Assembly: GCA_034687125.1 (NCBI GenBank)
Contig: JAQGBZ010000016.1
Span: 397,298 to 461,297 of the forward strand
Origin: Neelides folsomi
Taxonomy: Eukaryota; Arthropoda; Collembola; Neelipleona; Neelidae
Direction of reading: 5' to 3'
DNA: 64,000 nucleotides
The position numbers and the translations under genes are program-made. A model generated the notes under the pieces. It saw only the letters and a list, made by a program, of their open reading frames with translations, ran no database searches and was not told where the DNA came from. This document shows positions 1 to 29,200 of this stretch, piece after piece. Each line of letters opens with the position of its first letter. Positions within the stretch are counted from its first letter, which is position 1.

Positions 1-479
1 GCATCTTTACTAATTTCATTCACTCAGATTTTTCTTCCAATAAAAAGCTCGTACTTGAAACATTTCATGTAATGGGTGGATATCAAACTTTTATTTTAAA
101 AATCTCAATTTATCATTTTATTCAATCTAAATACTTATTACGTTATTACACATATGTATGGTACATTTAATATTCGACTCTTTTTACTAAAATATTCACA
201 ATACTTATAATATGATAATCCTACATTTTAAGTAAAGTTTCAAGGATCGAAAACTTTTGTAATTTATAAATCGCTCAGATCTGGCCAAATTAAACAATTC
301 ACTTGTTAGATCATTTAATTTTTATCTTTTGGATATTTTTTCGATTGTGGTATTTTTGTATTATTTATATCATTAAAATTTACGGTTGAAATAATTTATG
401 TTTACAATATCACTATTAATTTAAATAATTTACCTTTATAGAAGTGTCAAGAAAGAAAATAAATTGTATTGTTTTTTAG
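1..479. other. Intronic/upstream AT-rich DNA
   Basis: Probably the intron upstream of the first visible paxillin exon. It ends in a TTTTTTAG acceptor at 472-479. No coding signal seen. Confidence 0.5.
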
Positions 480-5101
<4,622 letters not shown>

Positions 5102-7296
5102 TTAAAGGAATCAAATGTTTCAGGTCAATCCTTTGGATGATCAACACCCATGGCATGTACAGGATGAGCCAAATGTATGGAAAACCTATTTAACACATGA
5201 TCAATTACTTAAATCCATCGAAAGATGGATTATTTAAATCCAACTTTATTTACACTGTTATCTAGTAAGTGAAGCTAAATTCCAATTAACTTTAATATCA
5301 TAATTAGGCCGGTCATTTAAATCATTTTTAGGAGAGATGTTTAAATTAAATATGTATAAGAAAGAATTGTGCTTGTCAGGTCAACCTGACAAATAATAGA
5401 AATAAATCAACTTGTATATTACATTAAATAAATCACATTTTATTCATAGGTTTATTCAGATTTATTTGGTTTAGTATTAAAAAACAGTAGAACTATTGTT
5501 AGATAGTATAGATATTATATATATGGTAGATTAGATTAGAGGTTAATACTAAATTTACCTTATATAAAATTGCAATCTTTATTAGGAGAGAGTTTCGCTA
5601 TACAAATACTTAATGGTTAATTTAGATAACTAATAAATTAACCCGCTTTATAATATAGTTTTAATTAATGATGTAAATTTATAAAGTTCAGTAGTTTAAA
5701 CATCTACATATAAAACCAAATTATTTATGTAAAATTGTAAGTAAAAAAGAATGAATTCCTAATAAGGGGAACGTATGTGCCATTAACAAAAAAGTCTATA
5801 ATATTAATTATTAAAAAAAGTTTTGAAATTGTACTACACAACAATTGTAAATGTTTACCATTAGATAATCATTAATTACACTAACGACAGTGGTAATTAA
5901 TAATGTTTAAGATTTGTACTTGTTAATATTCTTCTATAATGTATTATTTGAAATTGTCGAAGGAAGCGGAAATGAAAAGGCGTCGTTCTAATTAAAAAAT
6001 GTTGAATAATAAAGATGATTTCAGTGTTTCGAATAGCACAATACCTTGGTATATTATTTATAAATTATTAATTCTCGGCATTATTAACGCGTTCCTAAAG
6101 GATTTAACATTTATATTGCATATTTAATTATATACTAACTTAATGCTATTGTTAGATAAATTTTATTGTTTCCGATCATATGTACGTTTGTATTGTATAC
6201 ATGTCTTGATGATCACAATGAAGTGCAAGAAATCTTTTTCAATAAATTTTATTTAATATCATTTAAATTGATGTAGCTACATAATTGCAATTTAAGTAAG
6301 TAGTGTTGAAAGTATTTAATTGAGTGGATTGAATCACATTATTGCAAATGTAACTTGTTAGAAAGTGAACACAGAGAAATATATAAAGATTAAATTGCAG
6401 CTTTTATATCTAAATGTAATCCCACAGTACAGTGTAAATTATTTAAAATATAAGTAGGTTGAGCGTAGTTATATTACCTACAAATAATAAATACTATGTA
6501 GTTTTACAATTAAACTATAAAATAAAACTCACAAAAGACCTTGCAAGTGAACATTTCTTGCTGATTAAAGCTATTTATTAACCTTTTTCTAATCAAATTT
6601 TATCATTAAAGTTGCCTTGTTTGAATTGTTAGTTTATTAAATATATTTAAGTAACCTAACATATAGCCCATAAGATTTGATAAACAAAATAGGTATAGAA
6701 CCAATAAAACATATTTAATTATCCCGATATGCCAGACTGTTAATCTAATTAATTCCCATATTACACTAGCAAATAATTTTTGCAATATTCCTCAAACAAT
6801 ATTAAACTAACGCCAAAGCCCAATCCTAAGTAAGTATAGAATAGAATTAACTTATAATAAAGCATATAAATTATACAAGCTAAATTGATTAGAAAATTAG
6901 AAGTAATGACATTTTAGCATTCATTATAAAACACTCGGGTTTTGAATAGAAAATCCTTGTTATTAAAGTTATTCCAACAATTATTAAGTACGATTTGTTC
7001 ATATACTGACAAGTATCCAAGTTATATTAATTTTTCGTTATGTATTTATCCATCGAGAGAATCACAATGAGGATATAGGACGGTTACATAGTACTATAGT
7101 GAAGTTAATAGTGAATCAAAAATGAACGCATAAAGGATTTCACTTTCAAAACGTTATAAGTTAAAATCTTTAAAAATTGAAATCTTTAAAATTGAAATCT
7201 ATAAAAATTATAGTAGAAAATCATTTAGTTTTCTATTAAAATATTAAAATGCGACGTAGACATCGTAGTAATTGATCTTGGGTTCCTCTGAACATT
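5102..7296. other. Intergenic, AT-rich
   Basis: Lies between the convergent ends of the LIM gene and the transporter gene. Contains AATAAA-type motifs about 300 bp after the LIM stop. No ORF, RNA gene or repeat recognised. Confidence 0.5.
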
Positions 7297-18885
<11,589 letters not shown>

Positions 18886-19523
18886 CTCGATTCTTTCGAC
18901 GGACGTCGAGTTGAAAATCAATTTTGAAAAATTTTATCCACTGATAAGCTAGAATTAAAAACAATTCATTAGTGATCAAATATGTAATACAACAACAGCT
19001 ATTATTATAAGCAATTAATTAAAATACAAATTTGCATGAGATAATAAGTTAAGGAAAAATATTTAAAAGGAAAATTACACTTGTATGATAGGTTCGGAAA
19101 ATGAAAATGAAAAGTTCATTTATTATTTAATCCCGATCTAATTAGACAATGGGTTTATTTGAAAGCTGAGCAACAATGTAACCTGGTTAATGAGAATTGA
19201 CAAAGGTGGAGATGAGTTAAAAATTACCTTTAATTATCCAATCACTTTGGATTGAGAAGAACGAGCGGCCCTGGTCCTGCTGAGCCGGAGTCTGAGCCTC
19301 TGAGCTCCAATTCACCAATGCAATACGTTTATTTCACTATCATTCATATGACCACACGCACACTTTAGATTCCTCCTTCCTTTCACGTTCCAACCAGTTT
19401 ATTTAATTTTAATGCCCTTCAGACGTTTAATATCATCTCTAAATATGTAGCATCTTCAATCTAATTTAATCTCCTTCTTGTTTAATAGACTTAAAAACAT
19501 CACGACAAAAAAGGAAATTGGAA
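18886..19523. promoter_or_regulatory. Shared upstream region of divergent MRP and dUTPase genes
   Basis: 638 bp separate the two start codons, which point away from each other. Part is probably MRP 5'UTR; 19255-19320 is locally GC-richer. A bidirectional promoter is an inference from geometry; no core element is convincing. Confidence 0.4.
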
Positions 19524-20718
19524 ATGAATGTCGATGCAACCCCGAAGCTGTTCTTTGTCAAGCTGACTGATAAAGCTCATCCGCCAACAAAGAGTTCCAA
19601 TGATGCCGGTTACGATCTCAAGAAGTGTGTTTATTAATATTTAAACTTTATATTATAAAATTATTATTTAAAATTAAAATAACAATTACTTTAATTGCCA
19701 TTTTTATTACATTTAGCGCTCATGAGTACAATATACCATCACGAAAATCTTGCCTAGTAAAGACTGACCAGGGTTGGGATTAGAAAATTTCACTAAAAAG
19801 AAGAAACGAGAAATAAATAGAAACTTTCTGAAATATTTCACTTGGCTCAAAGTGAAATAAACTGAAATAAAGAAATATTTCAGAAAGTTTCTATTTATTT
19901 CTCAATAACTCAAAGTGAAAAATTAGATTGAAATTTACACAATTATCCCCATCTAAATCAAGGCTTTACCATCAAACTAAAATAGGAAATATTTTCAATT
20001 TGATTTGTATTTTCCATCCACTCCATCGACAATTCGACAAATGTAAAATCTAATTATTTAAAATGAATTTATTTTATTAAAACAAATTTTTCTTAATGGA
20101 TTATTGCAATTTTTTGATGAATTGGCTCTCAGACGTTCATTCTACTAGAGATGAAAAATTCGATTTTGTTAGGAGAGTTTTTGACAATTTAAAAAGGGAC
20201 GAATATTAATGAGGAACGGCTTGTCGATGAAGCTTTAAAGAGTCGTCTTCGGAAATAAATGGTAAGAAAAAGAAACCGATTGCGTTACACCCAGATTCAT
20301 CTGCGGTACAATCAACCGGGAGTACTTTTGAAGCATGGAAGGTAAGAATATTGTTTATTTGCTGGCGGTTCATGAATGTTTTGGAACTATTTACGTTTAA
20401 CAAGTTAACATTTTTTTGGTTAATTGGGATATTATTGATCTTTAAATAAATATTAATCAACAAATTATATTAGTTTTATATACAGAACTTTGGAGAAGGA
20501 AAAATTATTTAGAGTAAGAATGGGAAATTTGAAAGTTTCGCAGGTGAAAAGTGAAATAAATAGAAATTTTCATTTATTTCAGTTTCTTTCTTTCTTTCTC
20601 TAAGGTCAAACTTTCTCCAAGCCTGAGACTGACATTCAAATCCAACTACCAAGGGTGGCTTATTGAAGAATTACTCCTCGCTCGGGGTTGACTTTAAAGA
20701 ACAAGATCGAAGTGGAAG
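19524..20718 (+). pseudogene. dUTPase gene, disrupted
   Basis: dUTPase hydrolyses dUTP to dUMP, keeping uracil out of DNA. Exon 1 (19524-19624) begins MNVDATPKLFFVKLTD and contains the motif-1 region SSNDAGYDLK. Exon 2 starts at 19717 (AHEYNIPSRKSCLVKTD), stops at 19768 where a hAT element is inserted, and resumes at 20634 (IQIQLPRVAY). At 20664 a TGA replaces the glycine codon of the motif-2 YGR, followed by RITPRSGL and a GTAAAA donor at 20719. The reading frame around the element is otherwise intact. Motifs 3-5 (with the GVIDxDYRG segment) were not found downstream. It is therefore probably a dead copy, unless the element and stop are allelic. A functional paralogue elsewhere is expected. 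Confidence 0.85.
19769..20625. mobile_element. Non-autonomous hAT element (857 bp)
   Basis: Ends CAGGGTTGG... and ...CCAAGCCTG, imperfect terminal inverted repeats of hAT type, flanked by the 8-bp target duplication AGACTGAC (19761-19768 and 20626-20633). Inside is a perfect 31-bp inverted repeat (19808-19838 with 19873-19903). An AAATAAATAGAAA-like motif recurs near the right end (about 20550-20600). No transposase frame of useful length. Confidence 0.88.
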
Positions 20719-21980
20719 GTAAAATCATTAGATTTTGTATTCATTATGAAAAATTAGTTACCCAAAATGATTGATTATAATTTTGTAAACAATATAAAGA
20801 AAACTTTGAATCATAAATCGAAAATTTCCCAATTTGATTCTAACTGGAGAAAATGGATTTGGTTCTACTTGAGTCGGCTCCTAAATTATCGACTATCATA
20901 TTTATTATTCTTAGACATGATTTGTGAATCAGTGAAATAGTTGATATTAATAAATATATATTATGAAGAAATATTTGAAAAACATTAGATTTTTATTCGA
21001 TTAAACTCCAAATGATCAGTTAATTACATTTTTTGGGTTTATTAAATCAATAAGATATATTTTATAAGATATGTCAAACACTATAGTTTATTAATGATAT
21101 GGAGCATTATAATTATAATATTAACTCAGACTAACGATAAATATAAATGCAGTGTACTCTAAAATTGCACAAGTTTTGAGAGTTGTTAAGGTATGCAGTA
21201 CACTTTACGTGTTGAAAATTATTTTATAAAATTGTGGAGTCACTCGTTACTTTAATTTATTTAATTAAATCCACACATTATTATTATTATTGGTAATAAT
21301 ACAATTAAAAACAATTTTGTTATGTTAAAACTAAATAACGAAATAATCAAAAAATAAATTTATGAACAAATGAAGTCTAGTTAAAACGGTGATATTATTA
21401 TTTAGTTGCCTTAAAGTAAACAATAATCAACAAACACATCTATTTAAAATCTATTTAAAAGAATATTAAATAAATTATTATCTATATAGTTATTATTAAT
21501 TGTTTTTAAAGTTGGTTGAGCCCTATCGACAACTTTGCTCTATTTTAATACACTTGGAATAAGAACATTATATAGTTCAAACTTTCTAACTGATTGCAAC
21601 ATGATTCTTCCTCTAAACTTACTTTACTGATATTTCGATTTCAAGTACATACGTAAGATTTAAGTAAATATGATTAGTCATTGATGCTAACCCCAAGTTG
21701 ATTGGGGAAATCTAAGAAGTAAGTACGGTGATTTAACCAAGGGAGAGCGGCTCGTAAGAGATTCTCGTAAATTGATATGAGACTTGTAATATGTATCGTT
21801 AACTTGTATTATTTATGGAATAATCCATTAATTAATGATTTTTATCTTTTACGCGTTCATTATTTTAAAAAGATAATGCGAAGGCAAGAATTATTAAAGA
21901 TCAAACTATTATTGCTAAAAACTTCAATCTCAAGTCAATTGAATACAAAAGGAAGAAGAACCTTAACTATAATGTGATTC
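20719..21980. other. Intergenic, AT-rich
   Basis: Searched for the missing 3' dUTPase motifs without success. No other gene or repeat recognised. Confidence 0.5.
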
Positions 21981-24074
21981 TTAATTGGAATCATGTTGTG
22001 GTAAAATGGGTATTACTTCGGGAGCTGGAGATTCCTCTGAATTATTAGTGGTAATAGGAAGAATGAGAGGTTCAAGGAGTGTTGGCTCTTCTTCGCCAAT
22101 CCGACCGTTTGGAATCTCTTCACTCCTCACAAGATTTTCAAGAGAGACATATGGAGGGGGCGGACCCTCTCTGGGGGGGATTCCCACGATTTCACTGTAC
22201 GGCGGCGGATTCATTGGTCTGCCCATGAATTGAACACCGTTGTTGATGTTATAAGTCACGAGGAGTCCTGAAGCTCCAGACGTTGAAGCCGAACATGGAA
22301 AATTTCCTAATTCAAATATGTTAAAAATATAATTAAACACTAATAATTTAAATAAATAAAATCAGAGTATAAATTAGATAAAAAGATGTTTAAACCTGAG
22401 TGAAGAAAAATGTTTGTCCATGAATCTTCCCTTTGGGCTAGATGAGACAAGTGATGGGGGTATCTTGGGAGTGATGAACGCTTCAAATGAACCCTGCAGA
22501 TTGCGATCACCATAATCGTAATTATGAACATGAACGCCATGGCACAACCTGATTAAAAATATCATATTAAACATTAAATATTATCCCAAAAGTAACCAGA
22601 TAAACTACCATTAATTTAAAATAAAATGTAATTTAAAGTCTATAATCCTAATAATCTAACAATAAGTATGTAAGCATATGGAGAAATATTGTTATTATTT
22701 GTCTTATTACAGTATTAATAACTATTACATTTATATAATTACTTAAATATTTTAAGGTTTTAATTATATTTTACCTATGACTGTGTAAATTGTCGTTTGA
22801 AGAAATCCCATATCGTTATATGGCTGGGGCTGGGCCGAGTATTGTGACAAGTCATTAGAATTAACTAAATTTATAAAAATGAATTATGATTAGAATTTTA
22901 TTTGTTTTTAGCTAATTAAAAGTGTAAGTTTATAAGATGATTACATGGTAGATGTCGGCAGCATTGTGGTATAACTCTCACGGTGCAGTTTGGATCGATC
23001 GTCCGATCGCAACACCAAGAAGGTGAAATGCATCGACCGTCTTCGCACCGGAGCTTTTTCTCACAGGGATTCGGCCTCTCTGTATTTTAAATATTCCCAT
23101 CAATGAAATAATTAATTAATAAATTGTATTTTACAATAAACGAATAATGAGCAATTGAATGAAAAGCCATAAATACGTACTTATGATAGCAATATTAGTA
23201 TATGCTATATTTTCCTACTCACCGCATTGAGGGACTTTTTCATCGCTTTCGTCCTTGCAGTCCACTTTCCCATCACAGAGGAACCGACGGGAGAGACATT
23301 CCCCTGAGGGACAGAGAAACAAAGGCGGATTGCAATTTCCCTTCTTCGACTTCACTGTGATCTTGACGGAGGCGGAAAGGGCGAAATCTCCCTTCCCTTC
23401 TGAAGTTGCCATTAGGTCAGTCATCGATTTCGCCTTGCACTCGTACTCTCCCGAGTCGCTTTCTTTTAAGTTGATGACTGTCAGCGTCAATGCAGTGTGA
23501 TTCGGCGACTCGGCCAAGACAACTCGATTTTTACTAATTCATATAATTAATGTCAGCTCTAAGCAATTTTAAGCATTTTCAGTTCACAATAACAAAATAA
23601 TTTTTAAAGTCTAATTACTTAGAGTACATTAAATATTGACTTAATTTAAGAATATTCTAAAATATGATCTTACCTATTTTGAGGGTTGTTTGGCAAATAC
23701 CAAGACAGTTTGTGCAATTGATCATATGCGATCTCATCTGTGGAAAAAACCGTGGTATTTTCGATAAAGACCAAACTCTCATTTCTGTGTAAGATGCATG
23801 TGAGATTGAGAGTGTCGTCAACTCTTTTAAGAATCACATTGGCTTGATTCCCTGCTGGAGGATAAATGACAAGATTCCACTTTTCTTTCTCATCGCCCAC
23901 GCCCTCACTGCTCGCTCCTCCTGAAGAGAAACACAATTTTTGCAATATGTCCATTTTTCATTTAAATTCAATTTAATAATGTGATGAACTGTGATTTGTT
24001 TAAAGGTTGCGAATAGAATTACCTTCGAGAGCGAAAAATATAATGATTGAAATTGCCTTAAGTAGAAAAATCAT
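21981..24074 (-). CDS. Single-pass membrane protein: signal peptide, Ig, two LDLa-like modules, TM, PPxY tail (437 aa)
   Basis: Exons 5' to 3': 24074-24023, 23920-23674, 23533-23223, 23079-22945, 22864-22775, 22548-22396, 22306-21981; all phases agree. The N-terminus MIFLLKAISIIIFFALEG is a signal peptide. An Ig-like domain follows (LTCILHRN, LSWYLPNN, ESDSGEYECKA). An LDL-receptor class A repeat (FLCPSGECLSRRFLCDG, DCKDESDE) comes next, then a second, atypical cysteine module (CEDGRCISPSWCCDRTIDPNC) lacking the acidic SDE calcium motif. The membrane span is near TIYTVIGCAMAFMFIITIMV. The cytoplasmic tail has two PPxY motifs (NPPPYSEI, GPPPPYVSL). PPxY motifs bind WW domains of NEDD4-family ubiquitin ligases; LDLa-TM-PPxY architecture occurs in LDLRAD3, LDLRAD4 and PMEPA1. 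Orthology is not claimed, because the Ig domain is unlike those proteins. Role inferred: receptor or trafficking adaptor regulated by ubiquitin ligases. Confidence 0.88.
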
Positions 24075-26224
24075 TTCCGTATTTTTCCTTTCCGCTTCTA
24101 AAAACAATCAAAAATCAATAAAATCAATTCCCAATCTTGTTTCATGTTTAATGTTTAGATCATGTACATTTAACATTAAAAATAAATGTTGTTTTTGAAT
24201 AGAATTACTAACTAACGATAAGTAAATAACTTACAATATTGTTAACAAAGATTTAAGGATTTTCAAAAAAAACCAACTAAGTCGATCTAACAAAATAAAT
24301 TTTTATCCGAAAATATGAAACTTACATCGATAATTTGATTGTTGATTAAATTGTAGGTGGAAGTTTAAAATTCCGTTAAAATACTGTTAAGTCCACTCCA
24401 AACAAGTCCGTCGAATTCGTCCATCTTCTTATCAAAATGAAGAGATTCAATTTCAGTTCAACTTCTCAAAATCCTCTTCGTAGTAATTATAACCATTATT
24501 CCGACCTCTGCTCAAGTCTTCTAAAAGAATACAATTAAAGAATTTAAAAATATTTCTCCATAAATTAAGATTTGAAATCTGCTTTTACAAAAGGTCAAAC
24601 TTTTGTCAAGATAGAAAAGGAATATTAGTGCACTAGAAACCTGTCTGTTAGTCAGCATAAAGAACAATAATAATAAACGGAAAAAAGGAAAGAAAACTCA
24701 CGTAGTTTAGAGGGAAAAAATGTAACTGTAAGTATAATTAATAATTATGTATAAAAAGAGTTCCGTGAGTTTTGAACTAAATGAGCTCAGAGAAAGAATA
24801 AGATTCCAATCAGCTGAACCGTAATTACCTCTTTCCGAACAAGGCCCATGAATTTTGAGTCGAGAAGAGGAAATAATGAAAAATGAGCTCCGATCCCACT
24901 AAATTAAACTCACCACACACACACTTGAATTATTAATTACGAATGGGGAAATGTGGGTGCAGACGGAGCGAGTTTGTTCTAGTGTCGTAGACGTCCTGGT
25001 TCATGGCCAATTCTCCATTCATTCCTCCATCCTCATTGATCAATCTCTGGTAAATGTGAACGAGGTCTTCCTAATGATAGATTTAACTGCGGTGAAAGCG
25101 CGAGAACTAAATTGCGATTAAAATGAATGGTGGCCGAGGAGGGAGAAACTTATTTAATGTGCTTAAACCTATGCTGCTTTTTAATGCTTCATGTGTGTAG
25201 CGCGAGAGGCGGAGTCGAATCCTCCTCGTAGTGCATCAACGCCTTCTAATTCATTCAAGGGGCCGCTTTAAAGGGGCCCTTCCTATCCAAACACATTAAA
25301 TACCTTTCTCACATTTAACCCACTTGGATCCAATACTTTTAATGTTTAATTAAATTGATTGAGAGATTCAATAGGAATTATTATGATTATTTAATCATCG
25401 CATGATTAAATAGTCATAATAATCCTTGTTCATGGTGCTTGGGTAGATTGGTGGAATAATCTATGAAAGTGGGACATTAAATGCAAGCTTTCGGCATGCG
25501 GATTTCCCGGAAACTCCCGATCGAACTTTATTCAGTTTGGCGCTAACAAAACATTAAGTGATATGTAAAACCATTAAAACTACAAAGCTAAACATCGTTT
25601 TAAATATTGAGTATTATATTTCTTCTTTAATAATGGTTTATTAATTATGATAGGGGAATGCTCCAATGCAATGTGGGACATAATGGAGCATTTCTGAGAA
25701 TTGCTCCGAATTACCAGAAAATAACTATAATATATACTTACGAAGTTGTTAATATACGTTACATTAATTCTTGTGAACATCCAATTTATGACAAATGCCC
25801 TAGGTGTGGAACAATAATCACGCTTATTATATTAAAGCATGAGTGTAGCAATTTTTGATATTGAACATGTTATGAAAATAAATTGTCAATTACTAACTAA
25901 CAAATAGTATTGCAGGTTACAACCGGTTAAGGATACAATTACCAAGTTGATATTGTACATATACCTACTTTTAGATATCGGGTTTACTTCTCTATTTATT
26001 GGCACAATTTGTAAGTCTCATTTTATACATTTTCATTCCTTCTGATGAGTCTAAAATTCTCTTCATAATATATCTTTATTACTAGTGCTGCAATATTGTA
26101 TTGAAAAGAATACTAGAATGCCTATAAGGGTATGAACTTTAAATCCAATTATTAATAGGAAATGAGAGTTAATAAGTATAGGCCTCATAACATTTACAAG
26201 TGAACGAGGTTAGGGAGCCATCCT
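24075..26224. other. Intergenic region
   Basis: Upstream of the Ig/LDLa gene and downstream of glycogen synthase. A moderately GC-richer stretch at 24900-25300 may hold 5'UTR or promoter. A hairpin lies at 25373-25424. No gene recognised. Confidence 0.45.
25373..25424. repeat. Near-perfect palindrome, 25-bp arms
   Basis: AGGAATTATTATGATTATTT... pairs with the reverse strand of ...AATAGTCATAATAATCCTTG, with two mismatches and about a 3-nt loop (CGC). Could be a tiny palindromic element or a cruciform-forming site. Confidence 0.7.
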
Positions 26225-29200
26225 TTAAATTTGCTGCAATTTGGCTTGAAGTTCTTCCAGCTATAAAATAAATTAAAATGAATTGGTTGTGGCTTTTCAG
26301 AGCTTCTCATCATAAGTATCGATGGGCAAACCTCGCCTTCGGAGTCCACCTCATCGCTCTCACTATCCGATCCGTGAACGGACGGAGCTGGTGTTGTGGC
26401 CCTCGAGGAAGAAGGAGAAGGAGGTTCGGAAATTGGTCGTGGATATGACATTCGACCTTCTCCAAATCGTTCTTCTTCGAAATAGGAATCAGGGTAGACT
26501 TCTTTCAAAGCTTGCACTCTGGCTCTTCGATAGTACTAAAAAATAAACCATAAATTTCATATTTATTGAGTATGACGAATTTGTATAATATATAAAATAT
26601 ACATGTATCTATATAAATACATATGTGAGTATGTACGAACCAATATACTATATGTACCTAATACGTAGAGTATTTTATAAATTACAAAATTATGAAAATT
26701 TAGCTTTTTGAATCATTTAAATAGAAAAATATAATTGAAATATAAATATAATACATATAATATTATTAAAAACAGAATTTGTATATATTTTAATAAGTAT
26801 GAAAAAATTACCACTCCAAGGTTTCTCCAATCCAGTAAGTCCGAGAGTCGTTCAGTTCGATTTCTCTGAATGATTCGTTGCCTTCGGTTCAATCTGCAAA
26901 AGTCTAACATGAAGTGAGCTAATTGATTCACCGACTCGTCAAGTCCAATCGTTCTCCTATTCACAATGTAGATTCCATAACTTTGTGGATCCGCAATTTG
27001 GTCAGCCATGAAGCATCCGAAACCTTCAAAAGAAGATTATTCAAATGAGATCGATCCTCGGGGGGTTGAGTCAGTTCTTTACCAGACAAATTCGTGGTGA
27101 CAGACGGAATCCCCATCACAGTACATTCGGCAGGTGTATAGCCCCATGGTTCATAATATGAAGGAAAAACACCCAAGTGACATCCGCGAACAAATTCCTC
27201 GTAGTCGAGTCCAAAGAGAGGATTCGTGGGCGAGAGGAATTCAGGGTGGAAAATAACCTGGGTTTAAAACCTCGCATTTAATTAAGCAAATATTCCATTT
27301 CAACAACAAATATCCCATTAACTGTGAGTGGTTTACACAATCCCATTACTTGATAACTTTACATAGGGTATTAAAACTTAATTATACGCTTCCATGGCTA
27401 TTTTTGTTATTCTCTATAAGTTCCAATGTGTCGCATTTCAACTTATTAAGTAATGTGATTGTATCTTATAAGGGGATTAAATATATGTATTTATTTAGCG
27501 AACCTTAACCCGGTCGTTGATAGAGTTAAAGAGTTTACAACGACGGAGCCCTGAAAGCACCGGGTCTTTCCAGTCTTCAACCACATTATGGGTCGTGATT
27601 GGGGGAAGGCTTGATCGTTGGAGTGAAAATATGCATCGTTTGATTTTCACAAGATCATCTTTGAGCAAAAGCTCTTCAGACACGGGAAGCCGCCCGCTAT
27701 AATAAATTTATACGTTCTCCAAATGCTTCCCATGAATATAAAATGTTTGATACTAAATGTAAATACGTATGTACATACATAGGTAGGTAAGTATATAAGT
27801 TTATATTGGTAATAGTGGGATTCGATAAAGGGGGATCACTAGAAATTTTGATTGATCTTTAATTAAATTTAATGTAAAATACAATTTTATTTTCTAAAGT
27901 TATATAGATTATTTAAAGCATTATTATATTTATACCATATATACTTAATATACGTTTGTAGATGTAAATAATAAAAGACTGGAACTTTGACACTCATACT
28001 AACCTGAGGCAAACATCGTACATGCGTTTGCCAATATTGTTCTGTATGTCATTGATGGTTTCTCGAAGGCTCTTTGTCAATGCTTGCCCTCGTAAGCTCT
28101 CCACGTTAAAATTGTTTGTTTTTGTGGGGAATATTAAAAAAGCGACGACTGTCACTTGGGAATTCGCCATCTATATAAGTAAGAATAGGAATGTTATATG
28201 AGGAAAGCGAAAATACAATATGTGTAAACTATTTAGGAAAGTGTAAATGAGCAAATGAAATGAAAAAACCTTCAAGAAGTGATTGAGTCTTGAGAGAGAT
28301 TCAATAAAAATGTCTGCACCTTTGTTCCCAAACTCGTACCGACCAGCAATGAAAAAATAAAGGGTTTTGTCTAAATCAAAGTTGAAATGTCCGTAAAAAT
28401 GCCCTCGCACGAATTCGTTAATTTTTTCTTTCGAAATTGCATGAAGATTTTGGAATTCGTGGAGAGCAGAAAACTTTTTGACATTAAGGCCATTTGGTGT
28501 AATTATATCTGGCTTTCTTTTGATGAGATGCTCAGCCTCGAGACCTAAAAATGAATTTTCATATTTCACTTGATATAAATACGTTTTATATATTTGACTA
28601 ACATTATATTATATAGCGCCTTGGTCAATTACTAGTGCTAACCAATATATGGTACATAGGAGAAATAAATACAGAAGATACTTTGGGTATACATATTTAA
28701 GTAAAATTAAAAGCGTAAATTAAACCTGTGATTTCTGATACAGTCGTGAAAACATGGGCCATGTGACAAGCTGCCCTTTCCATGCAATACCGATGATAAA
28801 TTTGCCTCTTTCCAGCTTCTTGATCAATGTCGAACTAATAAATGTAAAAATCAATAAACAAATCCCTGGGAGCTTAGAAGTATTTAGATGAAACGACGAA
28901 TTGACCTTGTCGAGATTGTTGTAGAAGTCCATGGCCCCTGCACAAAGGAACCTTCCAAGGAGCGTTGCATGGGTCGTGAACACTGTGGCCACGTCTACGT
29001 GCCACAAACGAAGCATGATGAGACCAATGCCAGCGAGCCACTCGTGAAAATGAGCAACGATCCGAGGTGGGCTGTCGGAATATTCCTGGGTTGCTTTGCG
29101 GAACTCTTGGATGAAAATCGCGACAAGGAATCCGAAAATGACGGAGTCATTGCATTCAATGTCGGGATGAGGAATCCCTATGTTGCTCTTATCCCAGAGC

